From positions 434,001 through 498,000 of the forward strand of contig NZ_JBJHDO010000002.1 in the NCBI RefSeq assembly GCF_050958605.1: a stretch of 64,000 bases of DNA. Reading direction: 5' to 3'. Below are positions 63,020 to 64,000 of this stretch, piece after piece. The translations under genes and the position numbers were made by a program. This stretch comes from G016756615 sp050958605 (GTDB taxonomy: Bacteria > Pseudomonadota > Alphaproteobacteria > Rhizobiales > Rhizobiaceae). Below the pieces are notes generated by a model. The model was not told where the DNA came from, searched no databases, and saw only the letters and a program-made list of their open reading frames with translations. The number at the start of each line of letters is the position of its first letter. Position 1 is the stretch's first letter.

Positions 63020-64000
63020 ATGGAAACAATTCGATTAATGAATCAATCGACCGCAGCAGACTCGTGGCAAGACACCCGCCTGCTGGTTCTCAAGAGAGAC
63101 AACTTCCGCTGCGTGTCATGCTCGACACCCGCGAAGTCCGCGGAAGCTGACATTCATCATCTGCTGCCGCGATCGATGGGGGGAACAGACGAGCTCTCGA
63201 ACCTCGTTACTCTTTGCGATGGGTGTCACGCGATCCATCATCCGAATCTTGCTGGCGGACTGGCACGCAGGGTTATCGAAAGATGGGCCGTAAGACTTGC
63301 CGGGTGGCTGGATACGGATGGCCGGGCATTGGAAGCTGCCGCAAACTTCGGGCCAGTTCTGCGCCTGTTCGGGCTGGATCGTTTCCGGCAAGGACAGCTG
63401 CCGATCGTGCTGGCGGCGTTGTCCGGCAAGTCCGTGCTCGTCGTCAGCCCGACTGGTTCGGGGAAGACCCTCTGCTTCCAGCTGCCAGCAGTTCTAAGGC
63501 GGGGTCTCACAATGGTGGTCAGCCCGTTGAAGACCCTGATGTCGGAGCAGGTCTCGGATCTTCTCGCGAAGAAAATCCCGGCCACGTTCGTAAACTCCGA
63601 CTTGAGCGCCGAAGAGAAGCAGACCCGGTTTTCCCTGCTGGGGCGGGGTGCGATCAAATTGCTGTATCTGGCACCGGAGCGGTTCTTTGTCCGGAACGAG
63701 GATGAACGGGCACGCCTGAAGCAGACAAAGCCGTCGTTCATCGTCGTGGACGAGGCTCATTGCGTCGACCAGTGGGGCAGGGACTTCCGACGAGAGTACG
63801 GCCGCCTCAAGGAAGTCCGCGAGAAATTGGGATCGCCGCCCGTTTTGGCTTTCACGGCCACTGCGGGGCGGGAGATGCAGCAGCGTATCCTGAAATCACT
63901 GGGCATCGAGGACGCCGAAGTCTTCGTGCGTGATGTCGACCGACCGAATATCTCCCTGCTCCGGTGGCGATGCGCAGCTGAAAAGAGACCAGAAGAAATC
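63020..64000 (+). CDS. HNH nuclease - RecQ helicase fusion (3' end outside window)
   Basis: The frame is open from ATG 63020 (GGGG upstream) to the window end, 327 codons, without a stop. Residues 20-75 form an HNH nuclease/zinc module: CVSC (31-34), DIHHLLPRSMGGTDELSNLV with the HH pair at 46-47, and CDGCHAIHHP (66-74). Residues 115 onward are a RecQ-type DEAH helicase: Gln-motif RQGQ (123-126), Walker A PTGSGKT (144-150), motif Ia SPLKTLM, DEAHCVDQWG (244-253), and FTATAG (278-283). HNH fused in front of RecQ suggests a DNA-cleaving helicase; a defence or restriction role is inferred, not shown. Confidence 0.88.
   Translation, partial: METIRLMNQSTAADSWQDTRLLVLKRDNFRCVSCSTPAKSAEADIHHLLPRSMGGTDELSNLVTLCDGCHAIHHPNLAGGLARRVIERWAVRLAGWLDTDGRALEAAANFGPVLRLFGLDRFRQGQLPIVLAALSGKSVLVVSPTGSGKTLCFQLPAVLRRGLTMVVSPLKTLMSEQVSDLLAKKIPATFVNSDLSAEEKQTRFSLLGRGAIKLLYLAPERFFVRNEDERARLKQTKPSFIVVDEAHCVDQWGRDFRREYGRLKEVREKLGSPPVLAFTATAGREMQQRILKSLGIEDAEVFVRDVDRPNISLLRWRCAAEKRPEEI

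Overview
The window looks like chromosomal DNA of a GC-rich alphaproteobacterium of the order Hyphomicrobiales (Rhizobiales), probably near the Phyllobacteriaceae/Rhizobiaceae. The evidence is the lrp / trxB / LysR (LsrB/VtlR-type) gene order followed by an AbcR-like small RNA, the rhizobial types of CarB, aspartate aminotransferase and MsrP, and many small secreted proteins typical of this order. I could run no database search; assignments rest on motifs and remembered family sequences.

Region 1 (1-4.2 kb) holds the ADP-heptose pathway for the LPS inner core: waaF (cut by the window edge) and hldD on the minus strand, divergent from hldE-gmhA-gmhB. Region 2 (4.2-8.3 kb) is lrp divergent from trxB and an LsrB/VtlR-like LysR gene, then an AbcR-like sRNA, an internally deleted group II intron inserted just after the sRNA terminator, a second candidate structured RNA, and repeat-rich DNA. 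Region 3 (8.3-23.8 kb) has msrP, an EF-G-like GTPase, a small secreted protein, aspartate aminotransferase, a degenerate EAL protein, a GST, an IS6-type transposase scrap, a 1412-residue autotransporter with a glycine-rich passenger, a cold-shock protein, a beta-hydroxyacid dehydrogenase, four tandem paralogous Cys-rich secreted proteins and a lipoprotein transglycosylase.

Region 4 (23.9-35.3 kb) has carB, a divergent arsR/MFS pair, a secreted hypothetical, a metallophosphoesterase stub, a D-2-hydroxyacid dehydrogenase, an ABC membrane domain without ATPase, and arcD-arcA for arginine deimination. Region 5 (35.4-45.2 kb) is an RND efflux pair followed by a seven-gene Mrp/Mbh-like cation-antiporter cluster ending in a fused double proton-channel subunit. 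Region 6 (45.4-54.2 kb) has an AraC regulator with an overlapping small membrane protein, YbaK, an SDR, YqhA, a Pro/Glu-rich OmpA protein, YcgN, a SnoaL-like protein, two more members of the small secreted family seen at 11.7 kb, and a SIMPL protein.

Region 7 (54.3 kb to the end) starts at a CAT-anticodon tRNA and looks like a genomic island: lower GC, broken genes and unusual systems. It carries an XRE regulator divergent from a DUF6634-like gene, an AAA+ ATPase and a separate FtsH-type M41 metalloprotease (a split, apparently soluble FtsH), a small membrane/proline-rich protein pair, truncated DUF4209 and GIY-YIG genes, a periplasmic ClpP-like/LprI-like protein with a broken partial copy nearby, and an HNH-RecQ helicase fusion running off the window. 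The split FtsH operon and the HNH-RecQ fusion are the best candidates for an undescribed system; the Mrp/Mbh-like cluster and the RNA-rich 6.8-7.9 kb region come next.
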